Origin: an uncultured bacterium
GTDB taxonomy: Bacteria; Planctomycetota; UBA1135; GCA-002686595
Length of the DNA stretch: 43,456 bases
Assembly: GCA_902826945.1 (NCBI GenBank)
Contig: CADEGS010000013.1
Location: 1-43,456, forward strand
Direction: 5' to 3'
The notes under the pieces were generated by a model. It did not search any database and was not told where the DNA came from. It saw only the letters and a list, made by a program, of their open reading frames with translations. This document shows, in pieces, positions 1-12,195 of the stretch. The translations under genes and the position numbers were made by a program. Numbering within the stretch: position 1 is the stretch's first letter; every line of letters starts with the position of its first letter.

Positions 1-863
1 TTCGCGACCAGGACCTCGAGCGCGGCGCAGCGGCCGGCGGGCTTCTTCTTGCACAGGGTCTGGGCCACGACGCCCTTGAGGCCGGCGGCCAGCATCGTGC
101 GGATCTGCGCCTGGCGGTCGGCGGGGAACTGGTCCACGATGCGATCGACGGTGCTCGTGGCCGTCGTCGTGTGCAGCGTGCCGAACACGAGGTGGCCGGT
201 CTCGGCCGTCTCGATCGCGATCTCGATCGTCTCCAGGTCGCGCATCTCGCCCACGAGCACGATGTCGGGGTCCTCGCGCAGCGCGGCGCGCAGCGCGCGC
301 TTGAAGCTCTGCGTGTGGCGGCCGACCTCGCGCTGGTGCACGAGGCAGCGCTGGCTCTTGTGCACGAACTCGATCGGGTCCTCGATCGTGATGATGTGGT
401 CGGTGCGCGACTTGTTGATCAGGTCGACCATCGCGGCCAGCGTGGTGGACTTGCCGCTGCCGGTCGGGCCGGTGACGAGCACGAGCCCCTTCGACAGGTA
501 GCAGAACTCGCGCACCGCCTTCGGCAGGCCGAGCTGGTCGGCGGTCAGGATGTCGCACGGGATCTGGCGGAACACGGCGCCCGGCCCGTAGCGGTCCATG
601 AACAGGTTGGCGCGGAAGCGCGCGATGCCGGGCAGCTCGTAGGCGAAGTCGGTGTCGTGCTCGCGCTCGAACTGCTCGCGGTTCTCCTTCGGCGCGATCT
701 CGAAGAGGACCTGCTTCATCTCCTCCGCGCCCCACGTCGGCGCGCCCGTGACGGTCTGCATCTCGCCGTGCAGGCGGAAGTAGGGGGCGAGAGCGGTCGT
801 GAGGTGCAGGTCGGAGGCACCGATCTCGACCATCTTGTGGAAGAACGCGTCCAGCTTGGGCAT
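1..863 (-). CDS. pilT: Type IV pilus retraction ATPase PilT (3' end cut by window edge)
   Basis: Reading the minus strand from an ATG at 863-861 gives 287 residues before the sequence runs out, against about 345-370 for the family. It starts MPKLDAFFHKMVEIGASDLHL, the usual PilT/GspE-family N-terminal PAS-like domain. The hexameric motor core follows: Walker A GPTGSGKST at residues 132-140 (Lys138), the Asp box around DHIITIEDPIEF (155-166), Walker B with DIVLVGEMRD (200-209) and the His box GHLVFGTLHT (223-232). PilT hydrolyses ATP at the inner-membrane base of the type IV pilus to drive filament retraction, twitching and DNA uptake. The sequence shows the full N-terminal and ATPase core. 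The C-terminal part, which would carry the AIRNLI-type element in bona fide PilT, lies outside the window, so PilU or another PilT paralogue cannot be excluded. No Shine-Dalgarno motif is visible upstream. The gene diverges from the OPT transporter. Confidence 0.93.
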   Translation of the reverse strand, partial: MPKLDAFFHKMVEIGASDLHLTTALAPYFRLHGEMQTVTGAPTWGAEEMKQVLFEIAPKENREQFEREHDTDFAYELPGIARFRANLFMDRYGPGAVFRQIPCDILTADQLGLPKAVREFCYLSKGLVLVTGPTGSGKSTTLAAMVDLINKSRTDHIITIEDPIEFVHKSQRCLVHQREVGRHTQSFKRALRAALREDPDIVLVGEMRDLETIEIAIETAETGHLVFGTLHTTTATSTVDRIVDQFPADRQAQIRTMLAAGLKGVVAQTLCKKKPAGRCAALEVLVA

Positions 864-4893
<4,030 letters not shown>

Positions 4894-4903
4894 CCCTGTC
4901 TTG

Positions 4904-4923
4904 CCGCGCGCGCGGGCGCGCGG
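4904..4923 (+). terminator. GC hairpin after gdhA
   Basis: CCGCGCGC (4904-4911), a 4-nt loop, then GCGCGCGG (4916-4923) form a perfect 8-bp stem 10 bases after the gdhA stop. There is no T-run, as in the other hairpins of this window. It is a plausible transcription end or processing site, but alternating GC runs are common at this base composition. Confidence 0.4.
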
Positions 4924-4960
4924 GTGGAATGGGCCGTCCGGGCCGCCGCCCGGGCCCGGC

Positions 4961-7909
4961 ATGCAGGAGCCAGCGCAGGCAGGAGCGGCGCGCCCCGCGC
5001 GCCTGACGAGCTTCCACGAGCTCATGCGCCAGCGCGTGCGGCGCATCCTGCTCGTCTCGAGCCTGTACGACTCCTTCATCATGTCGGAGGAGGGGCAGCT
5101 CCAGGAGTCGCTGCTCAACCAGTTCCTCTCGCTGCACCTCGACAGCTTCCCCGACGTGGTGCAGGTCGACTCGCACGACGAGGCGCTGCGCGCGCTCGCG
5201 GGCTCGCGCGCGTTCGACCTGGTGATCGCGAGCGTCACGGTCGGCGGCGCGGGCGCGGCGGAGCTGGCGCGGCGCATGCGCGCGGCGGGGCGCGCCGAGC
5301 CGGTGCTGGCGCTGGCCTACACCGGCGCCGAGCTGCGCCGCCTCCTGGCGCGCGAGACCGACGGCCTCGAGCGCTCCTTCCTGTGGCAGGGCGACGTGCG
5401 CCTGCTCCTGGCGATGGTGGCCTACGTCGAGGACCGCCTGAACGTGGCGCTCGACTCGGCGCGCTTCGGCGTGCCGGTGATCCTGGTCGTCGAGGACTCG
5501 GTGCGCGCCTACTCGTCGTTCCTGCCGGCGATCTACACCGAGATCTACCGCCACACCGAGCGCCTGCTGTCCGAGGGCCTGAACCTCTCGCAGAAGATGA
5601 TGCGCATGCGCGCGCGGCCGAAGGTGCTCCTGTGCACGACGCACGAGGAGGCGCTGGAGAGCTTCGAGCGCTACGAGGGCCAGGTGCTCGGCATCGTGTC
5701 CGACTTCGAGCTGCCGCGCGGCGGCCGGCTCGACGGCCACGCGGGGCCCGACCTGTGCCGGCACGCGCTCGCCCGGCGCCCGGACGTGCGCGTCGTCTTG
5801 CAGTCGAGCGAGCGCTCCAACCGCGCCGAGGCGCAGGCGCTCGGCGCCTCGTTCCTGCTCAAGGGCTCGCCGGTGCTCCTGCAGGACCTGCGCCAGCTCC
5901 TGGTCGCGCGCTTCGGCTTCGGCGACTTCGTCTTCCGCCTGCCCGACGGCAGCGAGGTGGCGCGCGCCGGCGACCTGAAGGCCTTCGCCGAGCGGCTGGC
6001 CAGCGTGCCCGCCGAGAGCCTCGTGTACCACGCCGAGCGCAACCACGTCTCCTACTGGCTCAAGGCGCGCACCGAGCTGGCGCTGGCCGAGGAGCTGCGC
6101 CCGCGGCGCCTGTCGGACTTCGACGGCCCCGAGCACCTGCGCGCCGAGCTCCTGGCGCGCATCGAGGCCGCGCGCGCGCGGCAGGCGCGCACCGTGATCG
6201 CCGACTTCGACCGCGAGCGCTTCGACCCGCGCGCGACCTTCACGCGCGTCGGCGGCGGGTCGCTCGGCGGCAAGGCGCGCGGCCTGGCCTTCGCCAGCCG
6301 CGTGCTGGCCGACTCGGGCCTGGCCGAGGCGTTCCCCGGCGTCGCGATCGAGGTGCCGCCCTCGCTCGTGCTCGGCACGGAGGTGTTCGAGCGCTTCCTC
6401 GAGCGCCCCGACCTCGACCAGTCGCTCCTGGCCGAGGCCAGCGACGAGGAGATCGTGCGGCGCTTCCTCGAGGCGCCCTTCCCGCGCGAGGCCGTGCCCA
6501 GCCTGCACGCCTTCCTGCAGCGCGTGCGCGTGCCGCTGGCGGTGCGCTCGTCGGGGCTGCTCGAGGACTCGCTCTCGCAGCCGTTCGCGGGCGTCTACCG
6601 CACGTTCCTCCTGCCGAACAACCACCTCGACGCCGAGCCGCGCTGGCAGCAGCTCGCCGCGGCGATCAAGCGCGTGTACGCGTCCGTGTTCGAGGCCCAG
6701 GCGCGCGGCTACCTCGAGGTCACCTCGTACCGCCTCGAGGAGGAGCGCATGGCCGTCATGATCCAGACGCTCGTCGGCCGCGCGCACGAGGGCGCCTTCT
6801 ACCCCGACTTCGCCGGCGTGGCGCGCTCGCACGACTTCTACCCGCTGCCCGGGCAGGAGCCGGCCGACGGCGTGGCCGCGGTCGCGCTCGGGCTCGGGCG
6901 CACGGTGGTCGAGGGCGGCGCCTGCCTGCGCTTCTCGCCGCGCCACCCGCGCCGCGCGCTCGGCTCCTCCAGCCCGGCCGAGGCGCTGCGCGCGAGCCAG
7001 CGCGAGTTCTTCGCGCTCGACCTGGCGCGCGAGCTCGAGGAGCCCGGGCTGGCGCGCCAGCTCGCGCTGCCGCTCGCCGCCGCGGAGCGCGACGGCGTGC
7101 TCGCGCGCCTGGGCTCGACGTACGTGCCCGAGGACGACCGCATCGTGCCCGGCATCGCGCGCGCGGGCGTGCGGCTGGTGCGCTTCGCGCAGGTGCTGGA
7201 GGGCGACGAGCTCCCGCTGGCGCCGGTGCTCGAGGCGCTGCTCGCGCGCTGCTCGCGCGCGATGGGGGGGCCGGTCGAGATCGAGTTCGCGGGCGAGCTC
7301 GCGCGCCCGGGCGCGCCGGCGCGCTTCGCGCTGCTGCAGCTCCGGCCGCTGGCCCTGTCGCAGTCGGGCGAGGCGGTGGCGATCGAGGACGCGCCGGCCG
7401 AGCGCTTCCTGTGCCGCAGCCGCCGCATCCTCGGCAACGGCCGCATCGACGGCGTGCGCGACCTGGTGGTCGTGCAGCGCGAGGGCTTCCGCCGCGAGCG
7501 GAGCGCGCAGGCGGCGCAGGCCGTGGCGCGCTTCGACGCGCTCCTGCGCGCGGCCGACACGCCCTACGTGCTGATCGGCGTCGGGCGCTGGGGCTCGGCC
7601 GACCCCGCGCTCGGGATCCCGGTGCGCTGGCACCAGATCGCCGGTGCGCAGGCGATCGTCGAGGCCTCGTTCGAGGACCTGGCGGTCGAGCCCTCGCAGG
7701 GCACGCACTTCTTCCAGAACCTCGTGGCGGGCAGCGTCGGCTACTTCACGGTGGACGCCGCCGCCGGCGACCGCCTCGACTGGGACTGGCTGGCCGCGCA
7801 GCCCGCCGTCGCCGAGGACGGGCTCGTGCGCCACCTGCGCCTCGAGCGCCCGCTCGTCGTGCAGATGGACGGCCGCGCGGGCGAGGGCGCGATCCTGAAG
7901 CCGGCCTGA
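4961..7909 (+). CDS. Receiver-like plus PEP/pyruvate-binding (PPDK_N) domain protein
   Basis: I chose the ATG at 4961 (982 residues): it places the conserved FHELMRQRVRRILLVSSLYD opening close to the N-terminus, as in the related uncharacterised Bacteroidetes proteins of about 990 residues. A frame-open ATG at 4901 would add 20 low-complexity residues. Residues about 25-140 form a CheY-like fold lacking the acidic pair and the phospho-acceptor Asp. Residues about 172-310 form a second receiver with VVEDS (Asp/Glu pair), IVSDFELP (probable phospho-acceptor Asp248) and a Lys at 301. From about residue 430 comes a PPDK_N/PEP-synthase-like ATP-grasp region (GGGSLGGKARGLAF, AVRSSGLLEDS), followed by GVGRWGSADP and QGTHFFQN motifs near the C-terminus. 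No swivelling phosphohistidine domain (TSHA motif) and no PEP/pyruvate TIM-barrel are visible, so it is not a standard PEP synthase. The reaction is unknown. It follows gdhA in the same direction. Confidence 0.85.
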   Translation: MQEPAQAGAARPARLTSFHELMRQRVRRILLVSSLYDSFIMSEEGQLQESLLNQFLSLHLDSFPDVVQVDSHDEALRALAGSRAFDLVIASVTVGGAGAAELARRMRAAGRAEPVLALAYTGAELRRLLARETDGLERSFLWQGDVRLLLAMVAYVEDRLNVALDSARFGVPVILVVEDSVRAYSSFLPAIYTEIYRHTERLLSEGLNLSQKMMRMRARPKVLLCTTHEEALESFERYEGQVLGIVSDFELPRGGRLDGHAGPDLCRHALARRPDVRVVLQSSERSNRAEAQALGASFLLKGSPVLLQDLRQLLVARFGFGDFVFRLPDGSEVARAGDLKAFAERLASVPAESLVYHAERNHVSYWLKARTELALAEELRPRRLSDFDGPEHLRAELLARIEAARARQARTVIADFDRERFDPRATFTRVGGGSLGGKARGLAFASRVLADSGLAEAFPGVAIEVPPSLVLGTEVFERFLERPDLDQSLLAEASDEEIVRRFLEAPFPREAVPSLHAFLQRVRVPLAVRSSGLLEDSLSQPFAGVYRTFLLPNNHLDAEPRWQQLAAAIKRVYASVFEAQARGYLEVTSYRLEEERMAVMIQTLVGRAHEGAFYPDFAGVARSHDFYPLPGQEPADGVAAVALGLGRTVVEGGACLRFSPRHPRRALGSSSPAEALRASQREFFALDLARELEEPGLARQLALPLAAAERDGVLARLGSTYVPEDDRIVPGIARAGVRLVRFAQVLEGDELPLAPVLEALLARCSRAMGGPVEIEFAGELARPGAPARFALLQLRPLALSQSGEAVAIEDAPAERFLCRSRRILGNGRIDGVRDLVVVQREGFRRERSAQAAQAVARFDALLRAADTPYVLIGVGRWGSADPALGIPVRWHQIAGAQAIVEASFEDLAVEPSQGTHFFQNLVAGSVGYFTVDAAAGDRLDWDWLAAQPAVAEDGLVRHLRLERPLVVQMDGRAGEGAILKPA

Positions 7910-8086
7910 GGCGCGGCCGGGCCTCGGGCGGGCGGCGTGAGCCCGGCTCCGATCCTCGACGTCGTCCCTGCGGGTCAAAGGGTGCCACGAGGAGGGAACG
8001 CGAGACCGCGGCGGGCCCGAGCCGTCCCGGGCGTGGACCCCCGCCGGGAGGCCGCGGGGCCCCCGGCCGAGCAGGGGGCACGGCGC

Positions 8087-8114
8087 TTGCACCTCGCGCG
8101 GGTGGACCTACTCT
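8087..8114 (+). promoter_or_regulatory. Sigma70-like promoter for the phosphatase-cytochrome gene
   Basis: TTGCAC at 8087-8092, a 16-bp spacer and TACTCT at 8109-8114 resemble a housekeeping promoter. Transcription would start near 8121, giving a leader of about 17 nt before the ATG at 8138. It supports that ATG over the upstream in-frame ATG at 7937. Confidence 0.5.
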
Positions 8115-8137
8115 CCGGACCCCCCGCCTCCTCCGAC

Positions 8138-9148
8138 ATGACCCACCGCGTCTCCGCCCTCGCGTTCCTCTCCGCCCTGGCCGTCGCCGCCGCGTGCGCC
8201 AGCGCGCCGGACGAGCCCCAGGCCGACGGCTCCGCGCTGGTCGCGGCCCCGCTGCCTCCGTTCACGGGCACCGCCTACGAGGCGGCCGCCGGCGTGCACC
8301 TGCCCGCGGTGCCGCCCGAGGACCACCCCTCGCTGCACAACATCTTCGAGCTCAGCGACGGGATCATCTCGGGCAGCGAGCCGCACGACGAGGAGGCCTT
8401 CCGCATCCTGCGCGAGAAGGGCATCCGCACGATCCTCTCGGTGGACGGCAAGGTGCCCGACGCCGCGACGGCCGAGAGGTACGGGATGAAGTACGTCCAC
8501 GTCCCGATCCAGTACAAGGGGATCAGCGACGAGGAGATCGCGCGCATCGCGAAGACCTTCCGCGAGCAGGAAGGCCCCTTCTACGTCCACTGCTTCCACG
8601 GCAAGCACCGCGGCCCGGCGGCGGCGGAGATCGGGCGCCTGGTGCTCGACGGCATCTCGCGCGAGACCGCCATCGCCGAGATGCGCCAGTGGTGCGGCAC
8701 GGCCCAGAGCTACGAGGGGCTGTACGACACGGTCGCGCACGCGGAGATCCCCTCGGCCAGCCGCACGCGCGCCTTGGAGTGGAGCTTCCCCGCCTCCAGC
8801 CCGCTGGAGGGCATCGGCGGCTCGATGGTCGAGGTCTCGCGCGCCGACGACAACGTCAAGGCGCTCTCGAAGAACGGCTGGAAGGCCGATGCGCACCACC
8901 CCGACCTCGACCCGCTCAACGAGGTGACGAAGCTCGCCGGCCTGTTCGAGCGCAGCCTCTCCCTCGAGGAGGTGCGCACGCAGCCCGAGGACTTCCGCCG
9001 CTGGATGGCCGACGCGCGCGACGAGTCCGCGGCGCTGCGCGACGCGGTCGCCGCGCTCGCGAGCGGCGGCTCGCCGGCCGCCGCCGACGCGGCCTACAAG
9101 ACGCTCTCGAAGACCTGCTCGGCCTGCCACGACGTCTACCGGAACTAG
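8138..9148 (+). CDS. Lipoprotein: Cys-dependent phosphatase domain fused to cytochrome c'-like domain
   Basis: This is a 336-residue protein starting at the ATG behind the promoter at 8087. Residues 1-20 (MTHRVSALAFLSALAVAAAC) form a lipoprotein signal with Cys20. Residues about 65-200 look like a dual-specificity/tyrosine phosphatase fold of the DUF442/fused-DSP type, with the P-loop HCFHGKHRG (Cys152, Arg158; C-x5-R) after strand FYV and a candidate general-acid region upstream. Residues about 210-336 are helical and end in KTCSACHDVYRN. This is the CxxCH haem site (Cys327, Cys330, His331) placed at the extreme C-terminus as in cytochrome c', where it sits in the last helix of a four-helix bundle. 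Both halves would be exported, which is required for c-type haem attachment. The role is unknown; a redox-, NO- or CO-responsive phosphatase is conceivable. The Thr/Ser usual after the P-loop Arg is Gly here. It appears monocistronic. Confidence 0.8.
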   Translation: MTHRVSALAFLSALAVAAACASAPDEPQADGSALVAAPLPPFTGTAYEAAAGVHLPAVPPEDHPSLHNIFELSDGIISGSEPHDEEAFRILREKGIRTILSVDGKVPDAATAERYGMKYVHVPIQYKGISDEEIARIAKTFREQEGPFYVHCFHGKHRGPAAAEIGRLVLDGISRETAIAEMRQWCGTAQSYEGLYDTVAHAEIPSASRTRALEWSFPASSPLEGIGGSMVEVSRADDNVKALSKNGWKADAHHPDLDPLNEVTKLAGLFERSLSLEEVRTQPEDFRRWMADARDESAALRDAVAALASGGSPAAADAAYKTLSKTCSACHDVYRN

Positions 9149-9254
9149 CGTCGGGGCCCGGGCCGAGCGAATCCGCCCCGCCGCGGCAGCTCTCTCCGCG
9201 CCGTTCCGAGGGTCGGCCCGGCGCGCGGTCGGCGCTGCCCGGCCTCCCGAGGCA

Positions 9255-9268
9255 GGCACGGCCGTGCC
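9255..9268. promoter_or_regulatory. 14-bp palindrome at the start of the sigma-factor gene
   Basis: GGCACGGCCGTGCC is a perfect palindrome ending 3 bases before the ATG at 9272 and directly followed by a -10-like CAGAAT (9268-9273). It is a candidate operator or sigma-factor control site for the downstream gene. If CAGAAT is the -10 element, the real start is the in-frame ATG at 9284. Nothing in the sequence identifies the binding protein. Confidence 0.35.
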
Positions 9269-9271
9269 AGA

Positions 9272-11995
9272 ATGAGGCCGTCCATGGACCGCGACCCGGC
9301 CGAGCACGACGACGTCCTGGCCACCGACGACTACCTGCACGCCCTCGCGCGCCGCATCCTGTCCGGTCCGGATGGCGACGACCTCGTGCAGGAGGTGTGG
9401 CTGCGGGCCCTGAGGAGGCCGCCCCGGAGCGGCGAGGGAGAGCAGGCATGGTTCCGCACGGTGATGCGGAACACGCGGCGCTCCCTGTCGCGCGGCGAGC
9501 GGGCGCGTGCACGACGCGAGCGGACGGTCGCGCGCTCGGAATCCGAAGGCTCGACGCGCGATGCGCGTCCGCTCGACGCCCTCGAGCGCGCCTCCCTGCG
9601 CGAGCTGCTGCTGGGTCACGTCTCCGCCCTGGGCGAGCCCTACGCGACGGTGGTGCGCGAGCACTTCCTCGAGGAGCGCGGGATCCGCGAGATCGCCCTG
9701 CGGCTGGGGCGCCCGGAGGTCACCGTGCGCGTCCAGATCAAGCGCGGGCTCGACGCGCTGCGCATCCGTCTCGCGGGCGGCCGGGGTCGCTCGTGGTCGC
9801 TCGCCGGCGGGCTCCTGGGCGGCGCGCTGGCGCGCGCGCGGCGCTTGCTCGCCGGGCCGCCGGGGCGCCCGCGCGACCCGTGGCGACTGCTCGCTCGCTC
9901 CTGCGCCGCGCTGGGCGTGCTGATCGTGCCCGCGGCGCTGGCCCTGCGCCTCGCGCGCGTCGAGCGCGAGGACGCGGGCGGACTCGCTCCGGGCTCGGCG
10001 CTGGCGGCCGAGCGCGCTCCCGGCCTCCTCGCGGCGAGCCGGGAGCCGGTGACGCCGCAGCGAGCCGAGGAGCCTGGCGAAGGCGAAGCGCCCGACGCAC
10101 CCGCGCAGGGATTCGCCCGGCGCGGCCGCGTGCTCTCGGCCGAGGGCGAGCCGCTCTCGGGCGCGCTGGTCCTCGCCGGCAGGACCGGCGACCGCGCGCC
10201 GCGACCCGTCGCGGTCAGCGCTCCCGACGGCTCCTGGAGCGCCGAAGGCCTGCGGCCCTACGAGTGGCTCCACGCGCGGCCCGCCGACCATCCGCCGACG
10301 GCCTTCTACGCCGTGGCCAACGCCGGCTTGGTGCTCGACCTGGTGGCGGCGGAGCGGCGCGGAACGCTCGACGGGGTGGTGCTCTCCGCCGAGGGGTTGC
10401 CGCTCTCCGGCGCGCGGGTGGTCTTGCGCGAGCGGGTGTGGAGCACCGACGCCGAGGAGGACGGGCGCCCGCTCGGTCGCGTGGAGCCGGTGCTCGGTCC
10501 CCGGGGAACGCTCGAGCGTCCGTCCGACCGTCAGGAAACGCTCGCCGACGAGCGCGGCCGGTTCTCCTTCTGGAAGCTGGACGGCGCGCGGGCGACCTTG
10601 ATCGTGGAGTCGGAGCGGGGAACCGTGGCCGAGACCGTGGACGTCGAGCACGCGTCGGACGTCGTGCTGCGGCTCCCGCCGCCGACGACGCTCGAGGTCG
10701 AGCTCGTGGACGAGAGCGGGACGCCCTGTGCCGGCGCACTGCTGCGCGCGACGTGCAGCAAGCCCTTCCCCGGAGCGGAGGCGCGCTCGGATGCCTGGGG
10801 CCTGGCGCGGCTGACGGCGCTCCCGCCCGGCCCCTTCGTGCTGCGCTTGCTCGAGCGCCACGACGGAGGTCTCGCCTCCTGCGTCCTCGAGGGCACGCTG
10901 GCGGAGGGCGAGAGCCGCCGCGAGAGGGTGAGGCTCTCGAGCGCGAGCACGCTGCACGGGCACGTCCTCGAGAACGGCCGCCCTCTCGCCGGCTGGACGG
11001 TGCGGCTGTCGCAGGCCCGACCCTCGGAGCTCACCCTCGACCAGCGCAGCGTGCAGAGCGGCCCCGACGGCTCGTTCGCCTTCCTCGGCGTCTCGAGCGA
11101 CGCCGAGCACGTGCTGCTCCTGCATCCGCCCGGTCGGGCGATCCCGCACTGCGAGCGCTTCGTCCGGGCGACGGACTCGCCCGTGACGCTCGTGCCCGAC
11201 GCGGTTCGTCTGGCGGGTCGCCTCGCGCTCGACGCGAGCCTGCCGGCGCCGCTGGCGCTGACGCTGGTCTCCGGCCACCAGGGGAGCGAGGTGTTCCTGC
11301 CGCTGGACGGGTCGGGGCTCGGCTTCGAGACCAGCGTGACGCCGGGCACACACGCACTGCACGTGCTCTTCCCCGGCGCCCTGGGGGCGCTGAGGATCCC
11401 CGTCGAGGTGGAGCGGGATCCGACCGAGGTCACGCTCGCGGTCCCGGCGCCTGGACGCGTGTCGGTCGCGCTGGACCTCGACCCCGGAGTGCGGGCGGAG
11501 GAGGCGGTCGTGCACGCCCGCGTGCGTTCGATCTACGACGCGAAGTGGTTCCGGCTCCCCCTGGAGCGCGATCCGCTCGACGGGCGCTTCCACGGGACCG
11601 TCCTCGCGGGCCCGGTCGGTCTGGTCGCCTCCGCCCCGGGCTGCGCCGACGACGCCCGCAGGGTCGACGTGACGCCCGGGACCACGGCCGAGGTGCAGCT
11701 GCGCCTCCGGCGAGGGTTCGACGTCGCGCTGCGCGTCGAGACGTCGCGACCGCTGCGCTTCGACGAGAAGATCCGCATCGTCGCCCACGAGCCCACCGGG
11801 CCACGCGCCCTGCGACCCGTCTACCGCAACCTCGCGGCCGAGGCCCTGGTCGCCGCGATCCACCTCACGCCCGCGACCCTGCGGCTCGAGGCGAGCTCGA
11901 TCGAGGGCCTGCGCGGGGAGCTCGTCCTCGGGCCCGACGATCTGGTCGAGGGGAGGGAGCTGTTGCTGGTCGTGCGGGAAGAAGCACCCAGGTAG
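9272..11995 (+). CDS. Membrane-anchored ECF sigma factor with C-terminal carboxypeptidase-regulatory-like domains
   Basis: This is a 907-residue fusion. Residues about 14-80 match sigma70 region 2 (DDLVQEVWLRALRRP, then WFRTVMRNTRRSLSRGERAR), and about 105-165 match region 4 with its helix-turn-helix (IREIALRLGRPEVTVRVQIKR). A hydrophobic segment at about 206-229 is a probable single transmembrane helix. The remaining roughly 670 residues are a chain of Ig-like carboxypeptidase-regulatory repeats (for example GRVLSAEGEPLSGALVLAG, DGVVLSAEGLPLSGARVVL, LHGHVLENGRPLAGWTVRL). The sigma part would face the cytoplasm and the repeats the periplasm, so one polypeptide could both sense outside and direct transcription, perhaps after proteolytic release (inference). 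No separate anti-sigma factor is encoded nearby. Such fusions occur in Planctomycetota. The start may be ATG 9284 instead of 9272. The 200-bp downstream secreted protein gene is a possible target. Confidence 0.85.
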   Translation: MRPSMDRDPAEHDDVLATDDYLHALARRILSGPDGDDLVQEVWLRALRRPPRSGEGEQAWFRTVMRNTRRSLSRGERARARRERTVARSESEGSTRDARPLDALERASLRELLLGHVSALGEPYATVVREHFLEERGIREIALRLGRPEVTVRVQIKRGLDALRIRLAGGRGRSWSLAGGLLGGALARARRLLAGPPGRPRDPWRLLARSCAALGVLIVPAALALRLARVEREDAGGLAPGSALAAERAPGLLAASREPVTPQRAEEPGEGEAPDAPAQGFARRGRVLSAEGEPLSGALVLAGRTGDRAPRPVAVSAPDGSWSAEGLRPYEWLHARPADHPPTAFYAVANAGLVLDLVAAERRGTLDGVVLSAEGLPLSGARVVLRERVWSTDAEEDGRPLGRVEPVLGPRGTLERPSDRQETLADERGRFSFWKLDGARATLIVESERGTVAETVDVEHASDVVLRLPPPTTLEVELVDESGTPCAGALLRATCSKPFPGAEARSDAWGLARLTALPPGPFVLRLLERHDGGLASCVLEGTLAEGESRRERVRLSSASTLHGHVLENGRPLAGWTVRLSQARPSELTLDQRSVQSGPDGSFAFLGVSSDAEHVLLLHPPGRAIPHCERFVRATDSPVTLVPDAVRLAGRLALDASLPAPLALTLVSGHQGSEVFLPLDGSGLGFETSVTPGTHALHVLFPGALGALRIPVEVERDPTEVTLAVPAPGRVSVALDLDPGVRAEEAVVHARVRSIYDAKWFRLPLERDPLDGRFHGTVLAGPVGLVASAPGCADDARRVDVTPGTTAEVQLRLRRGFDVALRVETSRPLRFDEKIRIVAHEPTGPRALRPVYRNLAAEALVAAIHLTPATLRLEASSIEGLRGELVLGPDDLVEGRELLLVVREEAPR

Positions 11996-12155
11996 CGCAC
12001 CGGCCGCCGGCAACGCTCGCACGCGAACTTGCGCTCTCGCGTCGCGCCGGAGCTCCCGGGCGCGGACCCGCCACGTCGGGCCTCGGAGAGCGCGAGGCGC
12101 CGGAAACACGCTTTCTCGAAACATCGGTGCGCGTGACGGACCCATTGCTGCGAGA

Positions 12156-12170
12156 GCGAACTCCGTTCGC
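12156..12170. promoter_or_regulatory. Inverted repeat upstream of the secreted beta-helix gene
   Basis: GCGAAC-TCC-GTTCGC is a perfect 6-bp inverted repeat 25 bases before the ATG at 12196, just downstream of TTGCTG (12145-12150), which could serve as a -35. It could be an operator or a small leader hairpin. The element is short and chance occurrence is possible. Confidence 0.25.
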
Positions 12171-12195
12171 ACAACGACATCCAGAGGAGAGTTCC

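Noticed and set aside
4961..7909. Phosphoenolpyruvate synthase
   Set aside because: The phosphohistidine swivel and the C-terminal PEP/pyruvate barrel are not visible; only the ATP-binding part is similar.
4924..12195. Plus-strand open frame running through the receiver/PPDK_N, phosphatase-cytochrome and sigma genes
   Set aside because: This part of the frame is an Arg/Ala/Pro-rich shadow. Only its end (12196-13554), which has a Shine-Dalgarno and signal peptide, is a gene.
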